In this document: positions 11,254 to 22,892 of the stretch, piece by piece
How the letters are laid out: each line of letters begins with the position of its first letter
Position numbering within the stretch: position 1 is the stretch's first letter
DNA from: Saussurea involucrata
Lineage: Eukaryota > Streptophyta > Magnoliopsida > Asterales > Asteraceae
Length of the DNA: 64,000 nucleotides
Direction: 5' to 3'
NCBI GenBank assembly: GCA_033807775.1
Contig: CM066322.1
Location: 16,543,001 to 16,607,000, forward strand
Program-made: the position numbers and the translations under genes
Notes under the pieces: generated by a model
What the model was told of the DNA's origin: nothing
The model's input: the letters and a program-made list of their open reading frames with translations, nothing else
Database searches by the model: none

Positions 11254-12669
11254 TCAAACGATTTGGACACAACCAACAATTAACCTGTGTGTAGGAATGG
11301 AGTTAACGAGGAATGTACCAGAAACGATATCCCTTGATTCTTTAACTTCTTCAGCTGTCATATGATAAGCTCGGCCCATCGGCTTTGGAATATCTGTTTT
11401 CTTACTTTGATCTCCCTCCTTCTTCAACTTTGGGCAATCCCGACGGTAATGGCCAGGTTGTTTGCATTCATAGCACGTAGATCCTCGAATAGGACAATTA
11501 TTCTTAGAATGCCCACTCTTCCCACACTTATAACATTCAAACGTGGTCCTCTGACATGGACCAAAATGTTTACTTCGACATTTCGAACACCAATTCGGTT
11601 CTTGACGAGGCTCTAAATACGGGCCATCAGAAAAGGGCTTTGATACATACGATGATCCCGATTGAACTTCCCCTTTTCTTTTCTCTCCCACCTGTGCTTT
11701 CTCTTCTTTGTCCTTAACATACATTTCTTCTATTACTTTCGCTTCTTCAATAGTTTCTCTTAACGTAGAAGCTCTCGAACTTCGGACCCTTGTCATCATA
11801 TCTGCCGGTAGACCCTTCAAATAAGCCTTAACTTTATCTTTTTCATTTGGAGCCACATGCCCCACCAAGTTAAGCTTTTCCATAAAAGATTCTGTATACT
11901 TTCTCACAGTCATATTGCCTTTCTTGAGATTCCGGAACTCTTCCTCGATTCGATCCATTTCAGTTTCGTTAAAGTATTCCTCCAGAATCTTTGCTTTGAA
12001 CTGTTCCCAAGTCATGGCATTCAGAACTGAAGCTGACACGGAAGATGATAACACGTTCCACCAAGACAATGCGTTATCGCGTAGCATTTGCGACCCAAAT
12101 CTAACTTTCGACTTTTCGTCACAACATTCACAAGCTCGAAAAGCTTGTTCAATTTCTCTTAGCCAATTCATACAGACTATCGGGTTATCTTCTCCTTTGA
12201 ATTCTGGTGGTTTACAGCTCAAGAAGGTTTTGTAGGAGCAATTCCTATCAACCCTTCTTTCAGTTTCTAGACCTGGGTTACCAGTTGGATTTATCACATT
12301 GAAATCAATCCCTGTTCTCCTCGGTTCCGCACTCCGATCACTAAACATTTTCATAAACATCTCTGCTTGTCTTCCCATAGTGGTGTTCATCACTTCAGCT
12401 TGTCTTTCCATTGATGCATTCATCAATCTGGTTACGTTATCCATTATCCGACCTTCCATACTCGAATCCGGTGGTGTTTGATCGGTAGTACTGGTACCCC
12501 CTCTATGTGCCGGATTACGCACTCCTCCTAAAGAAAGAAAATCTGGCGGCGTCTCATGGACTCCTCCTATTCCAGTTGGCCTTTCTCTCGGCTCATCTAA
12601 CCAAGTCCTATCCACAGAAGAATTAGGAGACCTCGGCGGTGTATTCACCATTGTTCTGAATAAGCACAA
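11254..12669 (-). CDS. Intact Gypsy-type gag of element B
   Basis: A 471-residue frame; a second Met at residue 7 is an equally likely start. Residues about 145-315 show the capsid-like Retrotrans_gag region (YKTFLSCKPPEFKGE, then LSWWN and EYFNETEMDRIEEEF). Zinc knuckles follow: C361/C364/H368/C372, then canonical CX2CX4HX4C at 379-392 and 399-412. The end (SGTFLVNSIPTH...) is the usual link into protease, but the frame stops before the catalytic aspartate and no pol follows before the LTR at 10986. The protein should be able to bind element RNA and build particles; enzymes would come from another element. The preserved frame suggests recent or selected activity of this gag. Confidence 0.85.
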   Translation of the reverse strand: MCLFRTMVNTPPRSPNSSVDRTWLDEPRERPTGIGGVHETPPDFLSLGGVRNPAHRGGTSTTDQTPPDSSMEGRIMDNVTRLMNASMERQAEVMNTTMGRQAEMFMKMFSDRSAEPRRTGIDFNVINPTGNPGLETERRVDRNCSYKTFLSCKPPEFKGEDNPIVCMNWLREIEQAFRACECCDEKSKVRFGSQMLRDNALSWWNVLSSSVSASVLNAMTWEQFKAKILEEYFNETEMDRIEEEFRNLKKGNMTVRKYTESFMEKLNLVGHVAPNEKDKVKAYLKGLPADMMTRVRSSRASTLRETIEEAKVIEEMYVKDKEEKAQVGEKRKGEVQSGSSYVSKPFSDGPYLEPRQEPNWCSKCRSKHFGPCQRTTFECYKCGKSGHSKNNCPIRGSTCYECKQPGHYRRDCPKLKKEGDQSKKTDIPKPMGRAYHMTAEEVKESRDIVSGTFLVNSIPTHRLIVGCVQIV

Positions 12670-12983
12670 AAATACTCATCAGTAATGGTTTATACATAAC
12701 TAGACATACGATACATACTTTACCGCTAATCAGTCATTGTAACAATTAGGAATAAGTATGCTTGTCTAATAATATATTCATAATAACTGTAGCTAATTGA
12801 AATTGTGAACATATTATACATGAGAATCCTCATTACCATCGTTACAGTACTAACTTCGCGTATTTCTGTCGACTCTAAGACTATCCCGTCTTAACACTTC
12901 TACCCATATCTCACATATCATAACCTACTCCATCTCAGCTTAAGTCTAAGTATCTTATCAGCATACTTAGTTCGCTTAAACTA

Positions 12984-12997
12984 GTGCTCTGATACCA
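12984..12997 (-). other. Primer-binding site of element B
   Basis: The minus strand reads TGGTATCAGAGCAC, matching the initiator Met-tRNA 3' end, three bases from the right LTR at 13001. Confidence 0.85.
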
Positions 12998-13000
12998 TAT

Positions 13001-15198
13001 TGTAACACCCTAAAAACATGGCTAATTTAAACCTTAAAATTTTCACAAGTTATGATCATAAAACTTCAAACTTTGATAACCTGAGGATCAATTGTAAAGG
13101 TTTTATATACAACGCATCTAACTCAAATAACCTATTAATCTAATCATACATCATAATCAGATTAACTAAGTTATCTAGTCCTTTGTCCCAAAACATCAAA
13201 AGAATAGCTAGATCCTCCGTCATCTCTAAGTTTGAATCTTTCCAAAAGTCCTCATCACACATCTTCGCTTACTTCCCGGAGCTTGTACCTGGTAAGAAAA
13301 TTCAACTTGAACAATTAGGTTTTCGCCTAGTGAGAATATTCAAATCAAATTAAAATTTAACAATTAAAATCTCAACAGATAAATCAAACCTGTTTACACC
13401 CATCTTACCGTACAACAACTCCTTTCAACAATGGTAATCTACCCCACTCCCATAACTATGACTAATTCACCTAGTCATATTATCATACACCAGAGCCTTC
13501 TACGAATCAATCCCAGATTCTAGATCAATGCTCTCATCTAATAAATCGCAATTACATATGCCTATTTATTAGAAAGGATGTAGAGATTACAATTACTCAT
13601 GTCAATCTCTATTCATCCTAAGAAATCAGGAATTACGATTACTCACATCAATCCCATGATTTCTCAATAATGCAAATAGGAATTACGATTACTCACATCA
13701 ATTCCTTATTTCACATACACACAGGAATTACGATTACTCACATCAATTCCACATTTAACATACACACAGGAATTACGATTACTCACGTCAATTCCTTATT
13801 TCAAATAAATGGGAATTACGATTACTCACATCAATTCCACATTTAACATACACACAGGAATTACGATTACTCACGTCAATTCCATGTGTTCATATAAAAC
13901 TAGTGCCTATGGATCCATTACACTTAACACATTCCTGCCTAGCATCATACTAGCGCAGTCTATAAACCTAACATATTACTATTTAAAAGTACATATGTTC
14001 AAGTAACATAAGATATAGGTCAATTCTTAAATCGCACATTTCCACGATTAACGAAACTATACTTTTCAATTTCTAGAATAGTACAGATAATACAAAGTCT
14101 CTGGATACCTTGACTATTATATTCTTAAGTTCATATCCAAGATCTATTACCAAAATCTGTAAACTGACACTTTTTATCCAACTCCCGGTATCCCCAACTC
14201 CCGGTATCCCAAACTCCCGGTATCCCAAACTCCCGGTATTCAACACATGTACCGGAACTTCACCGGAACTCATAAGTACCGGGATTTGCCTCTACCGGGA
14301 CTTCCAACTTTCGATACTTTTTATCATACCGGGACTGCACCGGGACATTTCAGTACTGGGGCTTTCATGTACCGGGACTACGTGCAGTTTATTTCAACAA
14401 GTCCACAAATCGACTTAACTTGTGAAATCAGTTCAATCTATGTATTCCATTCAGTCCTCAATCAATTCATACAAATATACCAAGGTTAATATAACTTAAA
14501 AACACTGATTTGTACAAAGAATCGAATGAACTCACTGGATGAAGTTCTTGGCTCTGCTCACTTCAAATCTCTTCTAAATAAGCCTACTATTTATCAATTA
14601 AGTCATACTAAAGCATTCAGACACATATTTAACCATCTATTTCAACTTCAATGGCTTAATTTTAAAGATAGTTGAATAACTCACCTGGTCAGTTTCTGAA
14701 CGCTGTGTTATTCACAAAACCCACTTCCTCAGCTTAATCAACAGCAAGATTTCTCCAAAATTAGCTTTCCTTCTTCTGTTTCTTCTTTCTTTCACGTACG
14801 CACTCTCTCTCTCTCTCTCTCTCGCTCTCTGTTTGTTTTTACTCCAAAACAATAATCTCACCTACACACAATTAGTCACTCAAGACTAATTGTGTTGACA
14901 CCTCATACTGATATCTTGATGAGTCAAAACTCATATTACCCAATACACCTCAAACTTTACTGAAATGACATAATAAACCCTCAAGTTAAGTTTTCGTATT
15001 AAACTTCAACTTGAACAAAAATACAATTAAAGTTTACCCCTTTAACTTATTACACTACAAAACCATTTACGTAACTTAATCAGGGATAAACTTTAAAATT
15101 AATCTATCACATGATAAATCATACCTTATCAAATAATTATACTCAAATTATTTAATAAACCCAAACGTCATCTTTTTATAAAAAAAACGAGATGTTAC
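13001..15198 (-). repeat. Right (5') LTR of element B
   Basis: An uninterrupted 2198-bp LTR that shows the empty site for E near 13340. It carries the same GGAATTACGATTACTCAC repeats (about 13627-13885), the CCCGGTAT cluster (about 14180-14370, with one more CTCCCGGTATCCCAAA unit than the left copy) and a longer CT tract (about 14806-14828). Scattered single-base differences from the left LTR show that the element is not brand new. Confidence 0.88.
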
Positions 15199-15203
15199 AC
15201 GGA

Positions 15204-16124
15204 CACTATCCGGATTTGACTTACCGGATACCTGCAACTTACCGAATCACACACTTACCGGAACTCTACACTTATCGGATCACACTTATCGGGACTCCAC
15301 TTACCGGAACTCTACACTTACCGGATCACACTTACCGGTCAAATTAAACTTACCGGATACGGCTAACTTACCGGACGCACGAACTATCCGGGCATGGTCC
15401 TAGCTTACCGGGTCATACCGGGCGACTGACTTACCAGAACTATCCGGTTTACTCGACTTCCCGGGCGATCCTACTATCCGGACGTCACTTCCGGATTCCT
15501 CGGGTTACCGGGTCCGAGACGTCCGGGAACCTGCTAGACGGGACTTACCTGGTAACACGTTGGGGAACTTACCGGGCGGCGGCTGAGTCCCTTCTTGGGA
15601 CCGAAGTCAGCAGATTAGCCCTCAACTCAACGATTTAAGAACTAAAACTCTAACATCATTTATTTTGATCATCTCTTACCATGCTCTTGGCTATTTAAAC
15701 ACAAGGATGATTATCTAATCTCCTCTTAGGGCTTCATCCTCAACTTTTAGTTAAAAAAACCTCAATCAACCAACAATCTAGCTGAACATAGAAACAAGAA
15801 TTGAAGTTTGGGATTACCTGATAGAATCACTTGTAGAATCAGACTCCAAATCCACTTCCTCTTCTAATTTTGTTGATTGATGATTTCTTCTCTTCAATTT
15901 GTTCTTGAGACTCCAAGACTCCTTCTTTCTATGCTCCTTTCTCAGAGCCGCCACCAACACTCACACACACACACACACTCACAATGATTGCTTCTAGGGT
16001 TTTGAGCCCTATTTGGGACTTTTATACCCTCCCTGAAATTACGTTTTAGCCCCTGAACTTTTAACTATATAACTTTCTTCCACAAAACTCAAATCTTTTA
16101 AAAATTAAGATCTCGGTTATTACA
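15204..16124 (-). repeat. Right (5') LTR of element A, second part
   Basis: It continues the LTR broken at 7585 and matches 1668-2545. It begins with a dense CCGGA/ACCGG cluster (15204-15575), which has extra tandem units compared with the left LTR, and ends CTCGGTTATTACA at 16124. Sequence after 16124 is not LTR. Confidence 0.85.
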
Positions 16125-17566
16125 CAAGGATATTTTTATAATATCATTCACACAACATCAAAAACATGATGTGGTATGGAAACAATTTCTTAATAAGAAA
16201 TATAGATGTGACATTAACAATTACAATAAATTATTTGAATTTTTATACAAAAGATCTATAGATGGGATTGATGCTCAAAATCTCTCACCAATGAATCAAA
16301 TTTAGCCAAAGGTGTGCATTCAAAAACCAATTTCATATATAAAAACTTATACTCATAATCATTATAATTTCTTAATAATAAATCCTACATGATATCAGAA
16401 AATCCTTCTAGTGGATGCAATCATCAAAAAATATTTGCGAGATTGATTAAAATCCATAATCTTCCTTTCTTTTGTCTTGCCAAATAAAAAAAGTTTTTAA
16501 TTAAAACAAGTTTATGTCAATTATAAGGTCTACTTTATGATTATAGTTTGTTAACTTATGAGTCACTTAAGTTTTTATAGGATTGTGAAAAGAAATAAAT
16601 GTTTATATATTAAAAACACTATGACAAATAAGTTAAGCCGAACATAATCAATATCACTTAATTGATTTCAAACTTGCTCAAGTTCGACATATGTATTGTA
16701 AACTTGTTCATAAGTACGGACTCTAGACAATAAGCTTAAGGGTTGTTAACTATCTGTTTGCTACTTCTTATGGGGTAAGAGGTTCTTACCCAGTAAGAAG
16801 TGGTGATGTTTACCAGCACACTCTAACTATCAAATATGCTGACCAAAATGTTGACTCAGTGAGGGAGGAGTTATTTATGACCTGGTGAATGTTTTTGTTA
16901 GCAGTAATCAAGGGACTTAGTAAAAAACCATTTCCAGTCGGTTTTTATCCAAACCATAACGTAACTCGATTAATGTTTATCTGATTTGTGTTGAAGAACA
17001 ACTCATATACCAACGACTTAGGTTGAAGAAGATATTTTTGTTTTTATTTTTATTTTTTCCGGACATTATCCTTTTTGGTGAAGGGAATAAAGTGATATAA
17101 AAGCACTGTTAAAAGTCTCGGATGTATCTCTTCTTGCTTGTTTTGGTTTCTATTTCCTTTCCAGTTTGGTGTGGCTTGGATCGTTTGTTAAATTTGTTTT
17201 ATGGTTGGCGGTAATAAACTTGGTTGCTTTGCTGTTCAAAAAAAATTGTTTGGGATATTTCCTCAATTTGCATATCTTTTGTTTAACGTGCATTCAAATT
17301 TAGAAGGTAATAAGTTAAAGGCATAATAATAAAATTACGTCCTTTCAAAAACAAAAAAGCATAATAATTTTGATTTTGCTTCAAACTAAAAATTAACAAT
17401 TACATTAAATCCGTTTACTTAATCAGTTAAATGTTTATTCATATTCTTTTTTTTTATCAAAAGTGGTTAAATTTTGATGTTTGGGACTAACTTGTACATA
17501 TTTTCCTTAACTCAATGACCCCAGCTAATTACACCACAAACCCTTATATTGACCTTTATATGACTT
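16125..17566. other. Gene-free AT-rich stretch with a possible LINE tail
   Basis: No credible open frame or RNA gene is visible. About 17100-17247 has T/G-rich sequence ending in GTTCAAAAAAAATTG after a short GGCGGTAATAAACTTGG stretch, which looks like the 3' end of a plant LINE. That call is weak. The rest is unassigned. Confidence 0.35.
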
Positions 17567-17760
17567 TATGCGAAAAATCGTGTAAGAAGTTGTGGTTAAC
17601 ATTAGAAGCGTGGGAAATGGATCTTAACTGTTGATCAATTTTAATCAAATGTCCTTCCATGAATTGCGCATTAAAAAGGAATTGATCCGGTGCATCTAAT
17701 TCTAATGTGCATTCATTTCTCATTAAAACCCGACCTTATGACTTCAATTCGTAATTAATG
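17567..17760. mobile_element. Degenerate copy of the MITE also seen at 34203 and 34905
   Basis: It shares stretches such as AATTGATCCGGTGCATC, CTAATGTG.ATTCATTTCTCAT and GATCAATTTTAATCAAATG with the copies near the expansin gene. One terminus resembles GTAAGAAGTTGTGGTTAAC; the other end is diverged or lost. It carries no coding capacity. Confidence 0.5.
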
Positions 17761-18326
17761 AAACATATGATACAAGGAGATGGAAACATAAAAAAGGGAA
17801 AAACTATTTTACCCCTCCCGTGCAAAGCGGGCTAACGGAGATGAAATGGATGGTGTTAGCGATAGGGATTTAGCGTGAAACTAAATATAAACAACAAGAA
17901 TCATGTTGTATTTATTTCAAAATAGGCAGCCAGATTTTGAGCTAACAAGAGGAACCAACAATCTAATTTAATCAAATTAAAAATAAAAAATAAAATAATT
18001 AAATTCCTTCCTGATAAAGTACAATAGTGAACATTTTATCCTTCTCCACTTCTCAAAATGCATAGATGCCGATTCAAGCCATCAAGAATATATTTGACCC
18101 CTACGTCACCGTTTTCTATTTGTGGTGCTTGATTAATGTATTTTTGGAGATATATTTTTAACCTTACACGTGAACGTAAATAATTAATGGCTTAATGGTT
18201 AGTTGGATTTTTAATGACCGAACAAAATAAATTTTCAATTATCTATTAACTGGTTTTATAAATTTAATTGATTTTAATTACTTTGCTTAATTAGAATTAA
18301 GGGTTGGAGTACGATGATATAAAATA

Positions 18327-20788
18327 GGAAAATTAATTAAAATGCCACAAGTTTGACCAACACTTACCAAAATGCCACAAATCTCTCACAGTTTGCAAAA
18401 ATGCCATTTTTTCCCGCGATGGGAGCCCGCGATCGCGGGCCCAAGGACCATTTTTGACACTTTTTGAAACTTGCAGGGACCATTTTTGAAAAATTCCATC
18501 ACGCGGTCGCGGGCTACAATCGCGGGGGTTTTATTTTTGTGACTTTTCAATTGCAAGGGACCATTTTTGAAAAATTTCCAGGGACCATTTTTGAAAAATT
18601 GAACCGCGGTCACGGTTGAAAAGTCCTGCGGCACATGCTTTTTATTTATTTTTAATTGTAATTTACACTTTCAACCCCTATACTTATTTACCTACTTTAC
18701 TTTATACCTTTTACTTTCATAATTTTAATTTTACATTTAACACATATAATCGTTTATTAACTATAATACGTTAAAAAATACGTTTTAATTTTAACAAGTT
18801 ACGCTATTATAATCGTCTCTTCGATACGTTCGAAATGAGCCAATCTTGAATTTTTTTTGGATTTATATATTTTAATATATAGCATATACACTACATAAAA
18901 AATATTTTTTATAATTAAAATTCATACCTTTATAGTTAATTATTTAATTTATGGTACTCTTATAGTTAAAATACGTTTTATTTATTTTATTATCGATGGT
19001 CCAAGTATAAGTATTTCAAATTGGCGGAGACTTTGTGATGGACAGACATCGATTCTTTTGTGCATACTCTGTAACTGCAAATACTTCAGTTCCAAACACA
19101 CATGAATCATCGTTCGACAAATACTCATTTTCACAATTCTTAAATGAGTCCAGTGATACCAACTTGTTAAAACCTCGTTTCATAATCTTCTCGTGAAACC
19201 TTCTCCTATTGCCATTCACGATATTTATAAACACATTCAAATAATAATAATTTAAAACGATTTAATGAATTAGTTAATATATGATTATTATGTTAATGCG
19301 ATAGAAGTGTAAAACAAAATTGAAAAAAAAAATAAGAGATGTACCATAAATTAAATAATTAACTATAAGGGTATGAATTTTAAATATAATTTTTTTTATG
19401 TAGTGTATATGATATATATTAAAATATATAAATCCAAAAAAATTCAAGATTGAGCTCATTTCGAACGTATCGAAGAGACGATTATAATGGTGTAACTTGT
19501 TAAAATTAAAACGTATTTTTTTAACGTATTTTCGTTAATAAACGATTATATGTGTTAAATTTAAAATTTAAATTATGAAAGTAAAAGGTATAAAGTAAAA
19601 TAAGTAAATAAGTATAGGGGTTGAAAATGTAAATTTCAATTCGAAATTGTGATTTTGATTTCATATTTACACTTTCAACCCCTATACTTATTTACTAACT
19701 TTACTTTATAGCTTTTACTTTCATAATTTAATTTTACATTTAACACATATAATCGTTTATTAACTAAAATACGTTAAAAAACACGTTTTACTTTTAACAA
19801 GTTACACCATTATAATCTGTAACACCTCGAATTTCCGTTGTATTATTTTTGGTGAATTATAATTTAGCCTTGTTTTAGGGTGTTACATAATCGTCTATTC
19901 GATACGTTCGAAATGAGCTCAATCTTAATTTTTTTTTGGATTTATATATTTTAATATATATCATATACACTACATAAAAAATATTTATATTTAAAATTCA
20001 TACCCTTCTCGTGAAAGTTTGTCCTATTGCCATTCACGATATCTATAAACACATACAAATAATAATAATTTAAAACGATTTAATGAATTAGTTAATATAT
20101 GATTATTATGTTAATCCGATAGAAGTGTAAAACAAAATTGGAAAAAAAAATAAGAGATGTATCATAAATTAAATAATTAACTATAAGGGTATGAATTTTA
20201 AATATAAAAAATATTTTTTATGTAGTGTATATGATATATATTAAAATATATAAATCCAAAAAAATTTAAGATTGGGCTCATTTCGAACGTATCGAAGATA
20301 CGATTATAATAGCGTAACTTGTTAAAATTAAAACGTATTTTTTTAACGTATTATAGTTAATAAACGATTATATGTGTTAAATGTAAAATTAAAATTATGA
20401 AAGTAAAAGGTATAAAGTAAAGTAGGTAAATAAGTATAGGGGTTGAAAGTGTAAATTACAATTAAAAATCAATAAAAAGCATGTGGCGCGGGACTTTTCA
20501 ACCGTGACCGCGGTTCAATTTTTCAAAAATGGTCCCTGGAAATTTTTCAAAAATGATCCCTTGCAATTGAAAAGTCACAAAAATAAAACCTCTGCGATGG
20601 GAGCCCCGACCGCGGGATGGAATTTTTCAAAAATGGTCCCTGCAAGTTTCAAAAAGTGTCAAAAATGGTCCTTGGGCCCGCGATCGCGGGCTCCCATCGC
20701 GGGAAAAATGGCATTTTTGCAAACTGGGAGAGATTTGTGGCATTTTGGTAAGTGTTGGTCAAACTTGTGGCATTTTAATTAATTTCCC
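18327..20788. mobile_element. Fold-back Mutator-like element, 2.46 kb
   Basis: Termini GGAAAATTAATTAAAATGCC and its near-perfect inverse lie inside a 9-bp duplication TATAAAATA (18318-18326 and 20789-20797), the hallmark of Mutator-like transposition. The outer inverted arms (about 18327-18680 and 20440-20788) are GC-richer and each holds a 16-bp palindrome GCCCGCGATCGCGGGC (18425-18440; 20676-20691) and repeats of GGGACCATTTTTGAAAAAT. The interior is made of four AT-rich copies of one about 330-bp unit in alternating orientation (from about 18663, 19300, 19655 and 20130). No transposase gene is present, so it is non-autonomous. The transcript would fold into long hairpins. Confidence 0.85.
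19818..19887. mobile_element. 70-bp TG...CA micro-insertion with 5-bp duplication
   Basis: A segment starting TGTAACACC and ending GGTGTTACA lies in the third arm of the fold-back element. It is bounded by TAATC at 19813-19817 and 19888-19892. The other three arms show the empty site. The ends match those of the TGTAACACC Gypsy LTRs here, but the whole insertion is only 70 bp. It may be an extremely shortened solo LTR. Confidence 0.75.
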
Positions 20789-21016
20789 TATAAAATACTT
20801 CCTTTGGACCAACAGGCAATAGTGATAGAAAATGGAAATATATATATATATATATATATAGCCTTAGGTTCAAATGACAAGTGCTAAATATTTGAGAAGT
20901 AGAGAAGTAATCTTCGTCATTTATTCGGTCAAGATTGGTTATAATTGGTCAAAAGTTGCGGCTTTGACCGGTCAAAAGTTGCGGCTGTTCAAAAAATAGA
21001 AAGGCAATTTCGTAAC

Positions 21017-22236
21017 TGTTAGACAACCTAGGGGGGGGGGAAGGTTGTATTTAAAATCTTTTACTTTCAAAAATTCTTTTACAAATAAATACAGTACTGA
21101 AATAGTATAAATAAATCAGAGTATACAAACAATAAAGAAGAGTGTAAATATAAACAAATACACAGAGATTATATAAACAAATATAAATGCAAAGCAGTTT
21201 ATATAAACAGATATAATAAAGCACAGCGGAATAAATAAAGAGATAAGGGATAGAGATACTTGACACAGAGATTTACTGATTTACCACCAACTGTGATAAA
21301 CCAGCAGCCGAGACACTTCCCGACACGATCCAATAAATGTATTCTTTACGGTAGAATACAAACCAAGTACAAAGGTAACGTAATTGATTCTCAAGCTTCT
21401 GCTATGAGATGTACAGGATCACACACCCGTTATTCAAATGCTTACAAGAGGAGTATAACTCACAATGGGTAATCACTCTTGTATAATATCTCACACTTGG
21501 ATATTTTATAAAAAAATGTTTTATAAAATATATATATATAAATAGATGAGAGAGCTGAGAGGTGCTGTTTGCTTGTTACTTGTTACTGTTGTGTTGTCTG
21601 AGGTCTTCTTTTCTTCATCACCAACAGCTTCTTTATATATCAGCATCTCCAACGGCATTGTGCATCCGCGGTATACCGCCAAATGCATGCGGTATACCGC
21701 CGTCAGAAAAGGTGACTGACACACCAACGGCTACATGCAAAGTTGGCAGGAATTATGTACCCGCGGTATACCGGCTGTACCGCCGCGGTATACCGCCGTC
21801 AGGAAAAGGTAACTTCAACCAATCAGAGATGCACACGGCCTGCCGCGGTATACCGGCTGAACACCCGCGGTATACCGGCAAAAGTGTACCCGCGGTATAC
21901 CGGCTGTACCGCCGCGGTATACCGCCGTCAGGAAAAGTCAGCTTCCAGGACAGCACCCAAATCTTGCTGGATCTTCTCAAAACCTTATTAAAATTAATTG
22001 TTGGGTTTTTAGAAATATCCAAGTGGTATATTATTTTAGGGTGTTTATCATTATTAGTTATAAACAATAATGACGACGTAAACACTTCCGTCTTGAACCC
22101 TTCAGATTAAATCTTCGTGTTCTTCAACAACTGCACACTTGGATTAAATTGTTAGATAAACAATAATGCGGTGTGTTTGTAATCATCAAAATAAATATAT
22201 ATAAATATATAGAGATGTGGTACACTTGCACCAACA
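21017..22236 (-). repeat. Left (3') LTR of the young gag-only element
   Basis: It runs TGTTAGACAACC...GCACCAACA on the + strand. It contains the GGTATACC palindrome cluster (21666-21926), an AT-rich segment near 21500-21545, and G-run length variation at 21031-21040. Confidence 0.92.
21666..21926. repeat. GGTATACC palindrome cluster, left LTR
   Basis: Eight GGTATACC cores with GC arms (CCGCGGTATACCGCC, CCGCGGTATACCGGC and similar) occur in 261 bases. The set is repeated in the right LTR at about 25499-25759 and, diverged, in solo LTR E. Confidence 0.9.
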
Positions 22237-22594
22237 ATCTCCCCCTTTTTGATGATGACAAACACAACCGCTAAGCAAGAGCATATGCGGTTTCTCTCCC
22301 CCGTTTGTCGAAACAAAAAGGGTTAAGAAAGACGGTATGCTTCCCCTCGAGAGATGCTCCCCCTCAAAATATGCATATAATTGAGGTAGCATAAACTCAT
22401 GGGTAAATATAATAAAACGCTCCCCCTCAAATTAATAACGATATCAATTTGATTTTATAAAATTTGAGGGATAAAATAAAATGCAAAAAAAAAAGCAATA
22501 GAGACAAAGATATACAAACCAATACGAAACACTTGCACCAAAACGGATCTTAAGGCTTCAATATTCGGTTAATTTTATGTGATTTAAAAAATCA

Positions 22595-22750
22595 CCACGT
22601 ATTATGACCTCGTCAGGTAACCACGTATTATAACCTCGGCAGGTAACCACGTATTATAACCTCGGCAGGTAACCACGTATTATAACCTCGGCAGGTAACC
22701 ACGTATTATAACCTCGGCAGGTAACCACGTATTATAACCTCGGCAGGTAA
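22595..22750. repeat. Six 26-bp tandem repeats
   Basis: Six head-to-tail units beginning CCACGTATTATAACCTCGGC, period exactly 26. The first unit has two changes and the other five are identical. They lie between the gag stop codon and the polypurine tract, in what would be the 3' untranslated part of the element RNA. Confidence 0.95.
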
Positions 22751-22892
22751 CACCTACAAAAGGCAAAGAAAATATTTCGTGGTACCCTTTTCTTATGGGT
22801 CCTTTTAACAGTTAGTATAAAACATAAACTGCAAAAAAATATGTTGTCGACATAAAACAAACACGACAAACATACAAAACCATAAAAATGGT

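Larger units (their letters stand above)
7586..15198 (-). mobile_element. Gag-only Gypsy-type element B (TR-GAG-like)
   Basis: A complete LTR element bounded by TGTAACACCC...GATGTTACA, with target duplication CGGAC at 7581-7585 and 15199-15203. The left LTR is 7586-10986 (2175 bp after removing solo LTR E and its duplication) and the right LTR is 13001-15198 (2198 bp). The interior is only about 2.0 kb and holds one gag gene, a primer-binding site (12984-12997) and nothing resembling pol. The minus orientation comes from gag and the primer site. Gag-only terminal-repeat elements have been described in plants as TR-GAG. Such an element would need enzymes from a partner. Confidence 0.88.
1280..16124 (-). 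mobile_element. Gypsy chromovirus element A (5' LTR on the right), with nested insertions
   Basis: The parts are a left (3') LTR 1280-2545, an interior 2546-6816, and a right (5') LTR 6817-7585 continued at 15204-16124 after removal of element B. Minus orientation is fixed by the primer-binding site at 6801-6814 next to the right LTR and by gag and chromodomain remains reading leftwards. The right LTR starts TGTAACAACC and ends TTATTACA. The left LTR lacks roughly its first 370 bases, so the target duplication cannot be confirmed; the right flank is CAAGG. The gag and pol remains are decayed and the element cannot be autonomous. Confidence 0.85.

Noticed and set aside
18386..18634. 82- and 99-residue frames with repeated FFKNGPW (also 20483-20782)
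   Set aside because: Products of the GGGACCATTTTTGAAAAAT repeats in the inverted arms of the fold-back element, not a protein.
22595..22750. CRISPR-like regular repeat
   Set aside because: Units are directly adjacent with no spacers, the host is a plant, and the position is inside a retroelement.
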